Source: Paludibacteraceae bacterium
GTDB lineage: Bacteria > Bacteroidota > Bacteroidia > Bacteroidales > Paludibacteraceae
Length of the DNA: 64,000 nt
Direction of reading: 5' to 3'
Assembly: GCA_016285885.1 (NCBI GenBank)
Contig: JAEERP010000002.1
Coordinates: forward strand, 310,001 to 374,000
The notes beneath the pieces were generated by a model. The model made no database searches and was not told the origin of the DNA. It saw only the letters and a program-made list of their open reading frames with translations. Position numbers and translations under genes: made by a program. The number at the start of each line of letters is the position of its first letter. The stretch's first letter is position 1. Below are positions 17,600 to 24,335 of this stretch, in pieces.

Positions 17600-18313
17600 T
17601 TAATCTGTCACGGGCTCCCACTCGGCGCCGCTGATCTCATTTCCGTTGGCGTCGTAGTTCGCCAACTTGGTGAATTCGAGCGTGAAGGTCGGGAAGGTCT
17701 CCTTACCCAACGTACCGGAGCTGGTGACGCGGAGGCTCATGCGAGCGAAGCGGTAGATCTTCGCGGGGTTGGAGCCTTGCTCCAACGTGCGGATCTCGAC
17801 GCATTGGTTCGGAAGGGTGAAGCTGATAGGCTCACGCAATTTGTCGCCCTCCTTCACGTAGCCAAGGAAGTACTTGAACGCCTTTTCGCTCTTATCGTAA
17901 GTCTGCAACGTGAATCCCTTGCTACCGTTATCCGTCTCGATAGTAGCGTAGTAGTCGTCGCTATCCTCTATCTCCACGTTAGTGACAGACGGAGGGGTGT
18001 CCGTGTGTTGGAAGGACCCTTTCGCAATGGCCTCAACGGTCATCGTAGGTAAGCCCACGATGGTGTCGAAGTCGATGAAGGAGCCGATAGGGATGCTGAC
18101 CTCCTTCACGTAGTCGTTCACGGCGAGCTCCTTCGCCGACTTGTAAGGAGTCACGGACGTGATCTTGATCTCGCCTTCTCCAGGAGTGGCGTTCGCCGCA
18201 ACGACCTTCAGCGCCCCTGTCGTGGTAGAGTCCACCTGATAGTAGCCGCTCAAGTCTTTCTCTGCGGCCGGAGCGAGCTTCAAATATTTTACTCCATAAT
18301 CTGATTTAGCCAT
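17600..18313 (-). CDS. Major tail tube protein
   Basis: A 237-residue beta-rich protein in the classical place for the tail tube subunit: after the tail completion gene and before the chaperone pair. Its N-terminal segment (about residues 24-68: YYQVDSTTTGALKVVAANAT, then GEIKITS...LAVNDYV) is clearly related to residues of the head protein encoded at 21050-21799. The remainder (IGSFIDFDTIVGLPTMTVEA through LEFTKLANYDANG) is the tube fold part. The C-terminal DANGNEISGAEWEPV may be surface exposed. Confidence 0.75.
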   Translation of the reverse strand: MAKSDYGVKYLKLAPAAEKDLSGYYQVDSTTTGALKVVAANATPGEGEIKITSVTPYKSAKELAVNDYVKEVSIPIGSFIDFDTIVGLPTMTVEAIAKGSFQHTDTPPSVTNVEIEDSDDYYATIETDNGSKGFTLQTYDKSEKAFKYFLGYVKEGDKLREPISFTLPNQCVEIRTLEQGSNPAKIYRFARMSLRVTSSGTLGKETFPTFTLEFTKLANYDANGNEISGAEWEPVTD

Positions 18314-18343
18314 AATTAGTTGATTTTCATAATTAGTTGATTT

Positions 18344-18754
18344 TTAGTAGTCTAAATTCAAATACTGATATCGTATCCGACATGCTATAACGAACTGCTT
18401 CGTGTCCGGGTCGTAGTCGACCCGTGGGCTTCCGTCCGTCCGCAGAGAGTAGCCAGTTACGGTCGCACCCCCATCCAGCATGTCGTAGAAGAGTCTCTCC
18501 AACGCTCCGCACCTCGCCTCGTCGTTCGTGTTCGTATTGTCACGAACATTCGGCGCCGTGTAGATATTGAGCCGAACGATGCCCGTCTGTATCTGGTCGT
18601 CGATTCCGGCGCTGTGCCACAGCACGATGTCCTCATCCCTTGATTCCGACGGGCGCTTGTTGCGGCGATAGACATCTCCGCCTATAGCCTTACCCAGTGC
18701 GCTCGCTTTCACGAACTGGTACATCGTTCTTTCTATCTCGTTAGGTGTGAGCAT
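18344..18754 (-). CDS. Tail completion / tail terminator-like protein
   Basis: A 136-residue protein. MLTPNEIERTMYQFVKASAL begins a helix, followed by beta strands (GIVRLNIYTAPNV) and a C-terminal VIACRIRYQYLNLDY. The size, fold pattern and place directly before the major tail protein match tail terminator or completion proteins that cap the tail tube and join it to the head. Confidence 0.65.
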   Translation of the reverse strand: MLTPNEIERTMYQFVKASALGKAIGGDVYRRNKRPSESRDEDIVLWHSAGIDDQIQTGIVRLNIYTAPNVRDNTNTNDEARCGALERLFYDMLDGGATVTGYSLRTDGSPRVDYDPDTKQFVIACRIRYQYLNLDY

Positions 18755-18758
18755 TGTC

Positions 18759-19238
18759 TTAGTGTCTTGTGAATAGTTCCTTTACCATCTCCTCCGCCTG
18801 TTGTTCCGTGTCGAGCTGTGCGCTTGTCAGTACGTCCAGTCCGTGAACGTCCTCCACGAAGGAGGCGTAGTTCATGCCTGCGCAGACGATGAGGACGAGT
18901 CCCGAAGGGTACTCAGACCTCAGTTGATCGAGCAGCGCCTCCGCCACTTGGACACCCTCCTTTCCGTCCCCCTTGGGCCCCGAGAACTGCCTCGACTCCC
19001 CTTGCAGGACCGGCTCGCCGTCCCTGAGGATGACATAGCCGATGGATGACCGGAGGTTACCCGTCACGTTGTTATAGCTTCCGTTGTCCCTCGCTATTGA
19101 AACCGCATGTTCGCCTATCGCCGCAAGACCCGTTATGGTCTCCGCAATGGCGTCCTCGATCTGTGCGTTCGCATCCGCCTTGATCTGGTCCAGCCATCCC
19201 TTGGCGAACATCCTCACCGATGCCTTCCGCTTGCCCAT
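18759..19238 (-). CDS. HK97 gp10-like head-tail connector protein
   Basis: A 159-residue protein. It has a helical start (WLDQIKADANAQIEDAIAET), then the family motif region VTGNLRSSIGY and AGMNYASFVEDVHGLDVLTS, with the conserved N-Y-A-x-x-V-E and G-x-D-V-L residues of HK97 gp10-like proteins. These sit at the head-tail interface. Its ATG overlaps the upstream stop by one base (TGATG), indicating translational coupling. Confidence 0.75.
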   Translation of the reverse strand: MGKRKASVRMFAKGWLDQIKADANAQIEDAIAETITGLAAIGEHAVSIARDNGSYNNVTGNLRSSIGYVILRDGEPVLQGESRQFSGPKGDGKEGVQVAEALLDQLRSEYPSGLVLIVCAGMNYASFVEDVHGLDVLTSAQLDTEQQAEEMVKELFTRH

Positions 19239-19588
19239 CAGACCACAAGTTTGATGCGGCCCTGCGTCGACACCAGCTCGGAGGTTATCACCTCGAATTC
19301 CCCGAGGTCTTCCCCATGCCGCTCAAGTCTCACCTTGTTGCGGCTCCTGAAGTCGAACCCCGACGAAGCGGGCAATAGCACGATGAATGAGCAGACCCGC
19401 TCCACGTTATCGGCTGTGCGCCTCACATTATCGTTGCGAACGGTCTGCACGGAGCAACTTATCGGCTCGCTCCAGCCGTCCGTTCCGACGGGTTCCGTTA
19501 TCTCCCCGTATTCGTTCAACTCGGCGTCTCCCGAAGACTGGTAGTATCGTATCGTGCCGTTGTATCTCATATCGTAGCCGATTACCAA
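19238..19588 (-). CDS. Head-tail adaptor (stopper-like) protein
   Basis: A 116-residue beta-rich protein between the connector and gp10-like genes. It includes MRYNGTIRYYQSSGD near the start and DFRSRNKVRLERHGEDLGEF, the arrangement of small beta-barrel stopper/adaptor proteins. The ATG at 19588 overlaps the preceding gene by 7 bp; Met7 (19570), which gives the common MRYN start and avoids the overlap, is an equally good candidate. Confidence 0.65.
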   Translation of the reverse strand: MVIGYDMRYNGTIRYYQSSGDAELNEYGEITEPVGTDGWSEPISCSVQTVRNDNVRRTADNVERVCSFIVLLPASSGFDFRSRNKVRLERHGEDLGEFEVITSELVSTQGRIKLVV

Positions 19589-19914
19589 AGTTTGGAACCA
19601 TCCTCTACCACTCTCACGAAGCTCGAGAGTTCCTCGTCAGCGTCGAGGCCGTAGATGCCGCACCAGTAGCTAATGCTCTGCTTGATCCGCTCGGAGAACA
19701 CGCTTGTGGACACGCCGTTCTCAGAACGGCTACCCTCCACGTATCCGACCACGAGCGACAGGGCAAGCCTGAAGTTGCGGACGTCCTTCGGCGTCGCCTC
19801 GGCTGTGGCGTCCACCCCTTCGTTGAAGCACATCGTGTTGATGGTCTCATCGTCCGGGTAGAACGTGTTAGCCATGGCGTTGGCCAGGCCTCGTATCACT
19901 TCGGAGTTCTTCAT
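19582..19914 (-). CDS. Head-tail connector (gp6-like) protein
   Basis: A 110-residue, mainly helical protein (VIRGLANAMANTFYPDDETI, then FRLALSLVVGYVEGS, ERIKQSISYWCGIYGL) located right after the major capsid gene. The size, helical make-up and place fit the DNA-packaging/connector proteins that extend the portal ring (gp6/gp15-like). No sharp motif; assigned by synteny. Confidence 0.6.
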   Translation of the reverse strand: MKNSEVIRGLANAMANTFYPDDETINTMCFNEGVDATAEATPKDVRNFRLALSLVVGYVEGSRSENGVSTSVFSERIKQSISYWCGIYGLDADEELSSFVRVVEDGSKLW

Positions 19915-19917
19915 ATA

Positions 19918-21033
19918 TCAGGCCTCCGTCTTGAGTGTGTAGATACCCTTGATCTCATCGATGACAGGCAAGGAGTAGGACTCAGCCTTCGTGTGCTCCA
20001 CGTGGTTGGATCCGTCGCTCTCGCCCTTGCACCACTTCTTCACGATGACCCTCTCGTACTTGGATACGGAGAGCCCCGGTTCAGGCATCACGCCCTTCAG
20101 CTCTGTGCTGTCGAGGGCGTTCTTGATGGTTCCGAGCTTGCCAGCCGGTACGAAGACGATGTTCTTAGTGTTCCAAGGCTTCAACTCCGTGAAGGACCTG
20201 CCGTTCTGGATTTTCACGGTCCTGCGGATAGACTCCAGGATTGGATAGTCGTTTTCTTGCAAATAGCTGTTCACGTCCTTCAGGTTCACCATCCTGCTAG
20301 ACTTGTCGGTTCCCCAGATGAGTTGCTTCATCTTCTTGGTGCGAAGCATGTAGTGCAGCTTCGCCGGGGACAAAAGGATCTTAGCGAGATCCACCTTGTC
20401 GCTGGCCAACTCCATGACCTCCTGGATGTCCTCGAAGCAGTCGACGGTTTCGATGTTCGCATCCGTCCACTGGATTGTGGCGCTCACGATGTTCTCCGCC
20501 GGCTGGTTGTAGTTGATGGTTCCACGCACACCGCCCTCGGGGTTGTTCGTTGCGTTCAACTCGAACACGCCCTCGTTGGACAATGCCCCCAAGAAGATCA
20601 GGTCAAGCTTAGCGTAGACGGACGCCACAACGGTATCCACGTCGCCGAACATCAGCTTGATGAGCTTCTGCTTCTTAACCTCGTCAGTCAAAAGGCCGGA
20701 GGCCATAATGGACAATACCTCACGCTGATCCTTCTCCTTCATAGGGAGGTCGAGCGCATGATGGAGAACCTCCTCCTTGAAGGTCTCCAGCCCCTCGGAA
20801 CCCAAGACGGGCTCTTTGGAGAAGAGTCCGATGGTAGGAGCCGCTACGCTGATGTTGTACTTGCCGAGGATAGCCTCGAAGTCAAACTTCTCGCTAGGAG
20901 TATCCCAGTCGCAGTACTTCGTGATCTGCACTTTGTCGAACAGCTTCTTATTCTTCTCCGACACGGCGTCGAAGTAGAACTGTATCATTTCGGTTAACTT
21001 ACCGAACAATGAAGAATATTTGAATTCTGCCAT
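19918..21033 (-). CDS. Major capsid protein (HK97-fold candidate)
   Basis: A 371-residue protein following scaffold and head protein genes and preceding connector genes, where the major capsid protein is expected. It contains TIQWTDANIETVDCFEDIQEVM and a C-terminal part ending LPVIDEIKGIYTLKTEA, a pattern seen in the E-loop/A-domain parts of many phage capsid proteins (lambda E-like or HK97-like group). The separate scaffold gene suggests that it lacks an N-terminal delta domain. No protease gene is seen nearby, so head maturation may not involve cleavage. Confidence 0.75.
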   Translation of the reverse strand: MAEFKYSSLFGKLTEMIQFYFDAVSEKNKKLFDKVQITKYCDWDTPSEKFDFEAILGKYNISVAAPTIGLFSKEPVLGSEGLETFKEEVLHHALDLPMKEKDQREVLSIMASGLLTDEVKKQKLIKLMFGDVDTVVASVYAKLDLIFLGALSNEGVFELNATNNPEGGVRGTINYNQPAENIVSATIQWTDANIETVDCFEDIQEVMELASDKVDLAKILLSPAKLHYMLRTKKMKQLIWGTDKSSRMVNLKDVNSYLQENDYPILESIRRTVKIQNGRSFTELKPWNTKNIVFVPAGKLGTIKNALDSTELKGVMPEPGLSVSKYERVIVKKWCKGESDGSNHVEHTKAESYSLPVIDEIKGIYTLKTEA

Positions 21034-21049
21034 GATTCACCTCCTTCCG

Positions 21050-21799
21050 TTATTGCTTGATGAACTTGATTTCGTGGTTGTTCTTGAGGCAGCAGCCTCC
21101 GTCCAGCCACTTGTCCGGCACCACGTAGAGCAGGTTCGGACGGATCACTAACGCCTGATAGGCCACGTCGAGGGTAGGGATGCCCTTGTCGGAGTACTTC
21201 AACTCCTCACCCACGACCATGTTAGGCGTGCACAACTCCTCGGCGTTCTTGAGGATGACATAGTCATTCGCTGCGAGCGTTTTGGAGCCGTGGTAGTTCG
21301 CATTGGCGACCGACAACTTTATCTCGCCCGTATCAGGCGTCGCATTGTTGGCCACGACCTTCAGAGCGCCTTCGTCCGTGCTCTCGGCGTCGTAGTAGCC
21401 TTGCGCGGTGGCCTCGACGAGCACATCGTCGGTGGTCAAGCCCGAATACTCTGCGCTCAGCGTGAGCGTGTCGTACGAAGCGTTGGATGTGTCGATGGCG
21501 GAGATGGAAGGGGATGCGCTCCCGCTGCCCTCCTTGGTCACCACGTCGCCTACTGCGAAGAGATGACCCTTGCCGATGCGTGGCTTGGTGGCCGTTCCGC
21601 CCGTCAGCACGACAGCCCTCTTGGCCACCTTGGCCGTGAGGTTGGAGAAGTCGACCTCGACGAGTGTTCCCCTGCGGATCACCGTGCCGACGGAGATGGT
21701 GCTGGTCAGCTTGAAGCCGGCGGGCAGCATCTTGCATTCGCCTCTCCAGATCTCGGGGAAGCTTCCCCCGAAGGATTGTCTTGCAAAAGAAATTCCCAT
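21050..21799 (-). CDS. Head fibre / decoration-like structural protein
   Basis: A 249-residue beta-rich protein between scaffold and major capsid. It begins MGISFARQSFGGSFPEIWRG and includes TVIRRGTLVEVDFSNLTAKV and GKGHLFAVGDVVTKEGSGSA, the kind of sequence found in phage head fibre or head decoration proteins. Residues about 135-180 (YYDAESTDEGALKVVANNAT, then GEIKLS...LAANDYV) match the N-terminal part of the major tail protein, so the two share a module. The role as a capsid decoration protein is inferred from place and fold pattern. Confidence 0.6.
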   Translation of the reverse strand: MGISFARQSFGGSFPEIWRGECKMLPAGFKLTSTISVGTVIRRGTLVEVDFSNLTAKVAKRAVVLTGGTATKPRIGKGHLFAVGDVVTKEGSGSASPSISAIDTSNASYDTLTLSAEYSGLTTDDVLVEATAQGYYDAESTDEGALKVVANNATPDTGEIKLSVANANYHGSKTLAANDYVILKNAEELCTPNMVVGEELKYSDKGIPTLDVAYQALVIRPNLLYVVPDKWLDGGCCLKNNHEIKFIKQ

Positions 21800-21830
21800 G
21801 TTGATATCTGTTGAAAATTACAGACGCCTG

Positions 21831-22463
21831 TTACTTGTTATCCGGCAGCATGTCCGCCATCTTGGCGGCCATCGCCTTCATCTCGTTCGAAGCTTCCGCC
21901 TGTACCTGAGCGGCGTCCTTTGGCATCAGGTTGCTGGCTACGAGCTCCTGCTTCAAGCCCGTCAGTTCCTTCTCGATGTCGGCGTCGTCCGCTATGCCCA
22001 GCTTCCTGACAAGGAAGTCCGGCAAGCCGAGGTCTTTCGCCTTTGCGGCGATCTGCGCCGACCTCTCCGCTTTCGCCCTCTCGGCCTTCATCTTCTCGTT
22101 CTCCGCCGAGAGCTTCTCGAGCTTCTCGTTCAGAGGAGCGAGCAAACCTTTTATCGTCTCAGCGAAATCGTTAGGATCCGGCTTGGGATCTTTCTTCGGT
22201 TCCGGCTCAGGTTTCGGTTCGGGCTTCGGCTCCGGCTTAGGTTCCGGTTTGGACTTAGACATCTTCCTGGTGATTTCGCCTTGCATGGCTTTGGCGAATG
22301 GCACTAGTGAATCTGCCATTTTTTTGATGTCATCATCTGATGACGTCTCGGTTAGGCCTTGTACTCCGATCTCGCAGAGCGAATCAATGCCATTGCTCGT
22401 CAATCCCATGTCCTTGCATGCCTCGGACAAGAGCTTGCGTAATTTTTCACTTAACGTACTCAT
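21831..22463 (-). CDS. Capsid scaffold protein
   Basis: A 210-residue, highly charged protein: helical N-terminus, a Lys-Pro-Glu-Pro repeat (about residues 65-95, KPEPKPEPKPEP), a long coiled coil rich in Glu/Lys/Ala (about 100-140) and an Ala/Met-rich helical end. This composition and its place just before capsid genes are typical of phage scaffolding proteins. It is the first gene of the capsid operon and is read from the consensus promoter at 22496-22526, which leaves a leader of about 25-30 nt. Confidence 0.75.
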   Translation of the reverse strand: MSTLSEKLRKLLSEACKDMGLTSNGIDSLCEIGVQGLTETSSDDDIKKMADSLVPFAKAMQGEITRKMSKSKPEPKPEPKPEPKPEPEPKKDPKPDPNDFAETIKGLLAPLNEKLEKLSAENEKMKAERAKAERSAQIAAKAKDLGLPDFLVRKLGIADDADIEKELTGLKQELVASNLMPKDAAQVQAEASNEMKAMAAKMADMLPDNK

Positions 22464-22495
22464 TGTTTTTTCGTGTTGGTTAATGATGAACGCTA

Positions 22496-22526
22496 CAAAA
22501 ATAAAAGGTCTTCGTTAAATTCCAAA
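22496..22526 (-). promoter_or_regulatory. Bacteroidetes-type promoter for the capsid/tail operon
   Basis: On the minus strand: TTTG (22523-22526), a 19-nt spacer, then TATTTTTG (22496-22503), an exact fit to the Bacteroidetes -33/-7 consensus (TTTG, TAnnTTTG). It points at the scaffold gene, whose ATG is 33 bp further on. Confidence 0.85.
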
Positions 22527-22554
22527 GAACAAAACAATTTTTTTACGTTATTAG

Positions 22555-22585
22555 GTTGAAAAATAATGCGAAAGCCCTATATTTG
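22555..22585 (+). promoter_or_regulatory. Bacteroidetes-type promoter facing right, divergent from the capsid promoter
   Basis: GTTG (22555-22558), a 19-nt spacer, then TATATTTG (22578-22585) on the plus strand. It lies back to back with the capsid promoter (28 bp apart) and faces a region without coding potential that ends in an intrinsic terminator at about 22716. Confidence 0.8.
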
Positions 22586-22589
22586 TGTA

Positions 22590-22716
22590 GCGAAACAAGA
22601 CATTCAACAGATTATACGAACTGCTGGAGAAAATTTTTTTCATTCAAATTCTTATTATGTGAATCAAAAAAGCCGGGAGAGACCTGATCGGGAGATTGGG
22701 TCTCTTCTTTTTTTTT
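22590..22716 (+). ncRNA. Candidate small non-coding RNA
   Basis: Between the promoter at 22555-22585 and the terminator at 22676-22716 lies about 127 nt with no open frame (the only ATG, near 22659, is followed at once by TGA). The RNA would start near 22590, carry an A/T-rich single-stranded middle (AAAATTTTTTTCATTC) and end in the terminator hairpin. The ends are predicted from the promoter and terminator only. Confidence 0.55.
22676..22716 (+). terminator. Intrinsic terminator of the candidate small RNA
   Basis: GAGACC (22679-22684) pairs with GGTCTC (22699-22704), extendable on both sides, followed by nine T (22708-22716) on the plus strand. Confidence 0.75.
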
Positions 22717-23032
22717 GCGTCGACTCGTCAGATGGTCACAAAAAAGGCGGGACAAAACGGACAGGACACGGGCTAAAAACTTTTCTACTCCTATTATATT
22801 ATATATATATATATATACATATATATTTTTTATTTAATAATTATTGTACATTGTGACATATAGTATATTGGACGTTGAAAATCAGTCGATTAGGTCGGGA
22901 CAAAACGGCGGTCAAAAATTGGGCACAATTTCGGGTAACCGTTGAATGTTCCCGAAATCCGTTTTTTTTGCGTTTTTCCCGAAATCCGTTTTTTTGGTAC
23001 CGGTTTTCGATTTTCGATTCCGAATCGGACAC
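22717..23032. other. Non-coding AT-rich stretch with direct repeats
   Basis: No credible gene. It holds an alternating TA tract (about 22794-22835) and an AT-rich run to 22860, flanked by two copies of CGGGACAAAACGG (22748-22760 and 22896-22908). Two copies of CCCGAAATCCGTTTTTTT follow (from 22951 and 22978, 27-bp period). The arrangement of AT-rich DNA beside direct repeats could be a regulatory or origin-like region; this is inference. Confidence 0.6.
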
Positions 23033-23077
23033 AAAAAAACTCTCGAAGCAGGAGGCGAAAAGTCTGCTCCGAGAGTT
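23033..23077 (-). terminator. Intrinsic terminator for the small minus-strand genes
   Basis: Arms 23038-23051 and 23064-23077 form a 14-bp stem with one mismatch; on the minus strand it is followed by seven T (A-run 23033-23039). It lies 37 bp after the 56-codon gene. Confidence 0.85.
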
Positions 23078-23114
23078 CTGAATGGCCTTTTGAAAATGAT
23101 TTGTGACGGATTAA

Positions 23115-23285
23115 TCAATACGTATTCAGGTATTCGACATAAGTGCATACCGCATACTCTCCGTGATGCCTGGTGCCTTTCGGCATGCGAAAAACCTCAT
23201 ATACGTACCCGTATCTTTGATTGCGCTCCTCACATACCTTATTCGCCTCTTTTCGTGTCTTGTAATATTTCTTTAGTGCTGCCAT
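23115..23285 (-). CDS. Small phage protein (56 aa)
   Basis: An ATG at 23285 opens 56 codons: MAALKKYYKTRKEANKVCEE, then RNQRYGYVYEVFRMPKGTRH, ending HGEYAVCTYVEYLNTY, stop TGA at 23115. It is basic and Tyr rich, of a kind I recall as frequent in Bacteroidales prophages and integrative elements, with no assigned function. It is followed by the terminator at 23033-23077 and preceded 42 bp upstream by a similar tiny gene, so the two form a mini-operon in the opposite orientation to the plus-strand genes beginning at 23531. Confidence 0.65.
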   Translation of the reverse strand: MAALKKYYKTRKEANKVCEERNQRYGYVYEVFRMPKGTRHHGEYAVCTYVEYLNTY

Positions 23286-23327
23286 ATCTTTGTGTGTTGT
23301 GCGGAGGCTTGCGCCCCCGCTGGTTAG

Positions 23328-23504
23328 TTATAATAAAATGTTGCCTCTCTTATCCCTTAATTGGTACCACGCTCTAGTGGTATTCTCCATTCTGTAGAGC
23401 TTCGTGAAATACTTCGCAGCCCTTAATCCTTCGACCTTGTTTATCAGAGTGCCGACTCCGTATCTCGTGCCGTCCTCTATTCTGTAGATGTAATATGTTT
23501 TCAT
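23328..23504 (-). CDS. Small phage protein (58 aa)
   Basis: From the ATG at 23504: MKTYYIYRIEDGTRYGVGTL, then INKVEGLRAAKYFTKLYRME, ending DKRGNILL. A longer frame to 23591 exists, but it would run into the oppositely oriented regulator gene and gives a Pro/Leu-rich unlikely start. It is short, basic and Tyr rich, like its neighbour at 23115-23285. Its start is 26 bp from the start of the divergent XRE gene at 23531, so the two share a tiny control region. Function unknown. Confidence 0.6.
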   Translation of the reverse strand: MKTYYIYRIEDGTRYGVGTLINKVEGLRAAKYFTKLYRMENTTRAWYQLRDKRGNILL

Positions 23505-23530
23505 AAGCGTAGATATTAAAAGCGAGAGGA

Positions 23531-23746
23531 ATGTCCCAAAAGGATTTGGCGGAATCGATAGGGGTAACGCCGCCAGCCTTGTCTCAATCATTAAGCGGTA
23601 ATCCTACTATTGGAATGCTTGAGAAAATAGCGGGCGCCCTGGGCGTTCCCCTCGCCGAGTTGTTCGCCGATTGGACGGATGGGGAGATCGTCTGCCCGCA
23701 TTGCGGTGGCAGGATATCCGTCGAAATAAAGAAAGGGGGCAAGTGA
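23531..23746 (+). CDS. XRE-family helix-turn-helix regulator with a C-terminal Cys-x-x-Cys
   Basis: 71 residues: MSQKDLAESIGVTPPALSQS, then LSGNPTIGMLEKIAGALGVP, an XRE/Cro-type helix-turn-helix, followed by IVCPHCGGRISVEIKKGG, a CPHC half zinc-ribbon. The domain starts at what is normally the second helix (usual proteins have about 10 more residues before SQKDLAE). In-frame upstream codons (LKARG) would supply part of helix 1 but lack a standard start codon, with a stop at 23510. It is divergent from 23328-23504 and overlaps the next gene by one base (TGATG). A local repressor is likely. Confidence 0.75.
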   Translation: MSQKDLAESIGVTPPALSQSLSGNPTIGMLEKIAGALGVPLAELFADWTDGEIVCPHCGGRISVEIKKGGK

Positions 23747-24072
23747 TGGAACGCATACGGTTAAGCGAAGACGAGAAGAAGGTGCTCAGGCTCGTGAATG
23801 ATGGGAAGCGACGGCCTCGGGGATATCCTCCGTCTCGGTATATCAAGGCAATCTCCACGTTAGAGGAGAAAGGTCTCGTCAGCGCTGCCTGGACGGAGAC
23901 GGAGGACGAGCCATTTAGCGTTGGCATGACTGCGAAGGGTGACGATTACATGTCGAGCAACCCGAGTCTGAGGAACCCTATAAACTGGACCGCCGTAGGC
24001 GCTGTGTCTGGCCTGTTGGCGTTGGTGGTGTCTTTGGTGGCGTTGTTTGTGGCTTGTGGAAGTATTAACTAA
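23746..24072 (+). CDS. Small protein with a C-terminal transmembrane helix
   Basis: 108 residues from the ATG at 23746, which overlaps the XRE stop (TGATG), so it is translationally coupled. Residues 1-75 are soluble and winged-helix-like in pattern (RLSEDEKKVLRLVNDGKRRP, then RYIKAISTLEEKGLVSAAWT, ending LTAKGDDYM-like). The C-terminus (NWTAVGAVSGLLALVVSLVALFVACGSIN) is one membrane helix. A membrane-tethered phage accessory protein, perhaps for exclusion or signalling; function unknown. Confidence 0.65.
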   Translation: MERIRLSEDEKKVLRLVNDGKRRPRGYPPSRYIKAISTLEEKGLVSAAWTETEDEPFSVGMTAKGDDYMSSNPSLRNPINWTAVGAVSGLLALVVSLVALFVACGSIN

Positions 24073-24086
24073 ATAATTTTACGGAT

Positions 24087-24335
24087 ATGGCAAAAATTGA
24101 AACAATATTCGACCATAACCCGACCGATGAAGAGCTTATGCGGTGGGGAGGCCCGGAGGCTTTTGAGTACTTTAAAAGCAAAGGAATTGATTTTACCGAT
24201 CCCGTACATGAGGATTCTAACTACTATATGATAGGACTCTTATATGCAAGCAGGGGAGATAGAGAAACTGCCAGAAAGTACTTTTCAAGAATAAAGCATA
24301 GGGATATGTTGTCAACCCTGACGGAGGATTTTTAG
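24087..24335 (+). CDS. Small helical protein converging on the MuF gene (candidate immunity or accessory protein)
   Basis: 82 residues: MAKIETIFDHNPTDEELMRW, then GGPEAFEYFKSKGIDFTDPV, then a TPR-like helical pair (YYMIGLLYASRGDRETARKYF). It is AT-richer than the surrounding capsid genes. It converges with and overlaps by 24 bp the 3' end of the MuF-HExxH gene, whose C-terminal domain is similarly AT rich. That arrangement suggests both were gained together and that it may be a cognate immunity protein; this is inference. It could equally be an unrelated moron. Confidence 0.6.
   Translation: MAKIETIFDHNPTDEELMRWGGPEAFEYFKSKGIDFTDPVHEDSNYYMIGLLYASRGDRETARKYFSRIKHRDMLSTLTEDF

Noticed and set aside
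19387-20997. 536-codon plus-strand frame across the capsid and connector genes
   Set aside because: Lies opposite four well-supported minus-strand genes; composition (Val, His, Arg, Leu rich) is that of an antisense shadow in high-GC third-position DNA.
22841-23032. 63-codon minus-strand frame (KNGFRE repeats)
   Set aside because: The repeats come from the poly-T direct repeats in non-coding DNA, and the frame begins immediately after a terminator.
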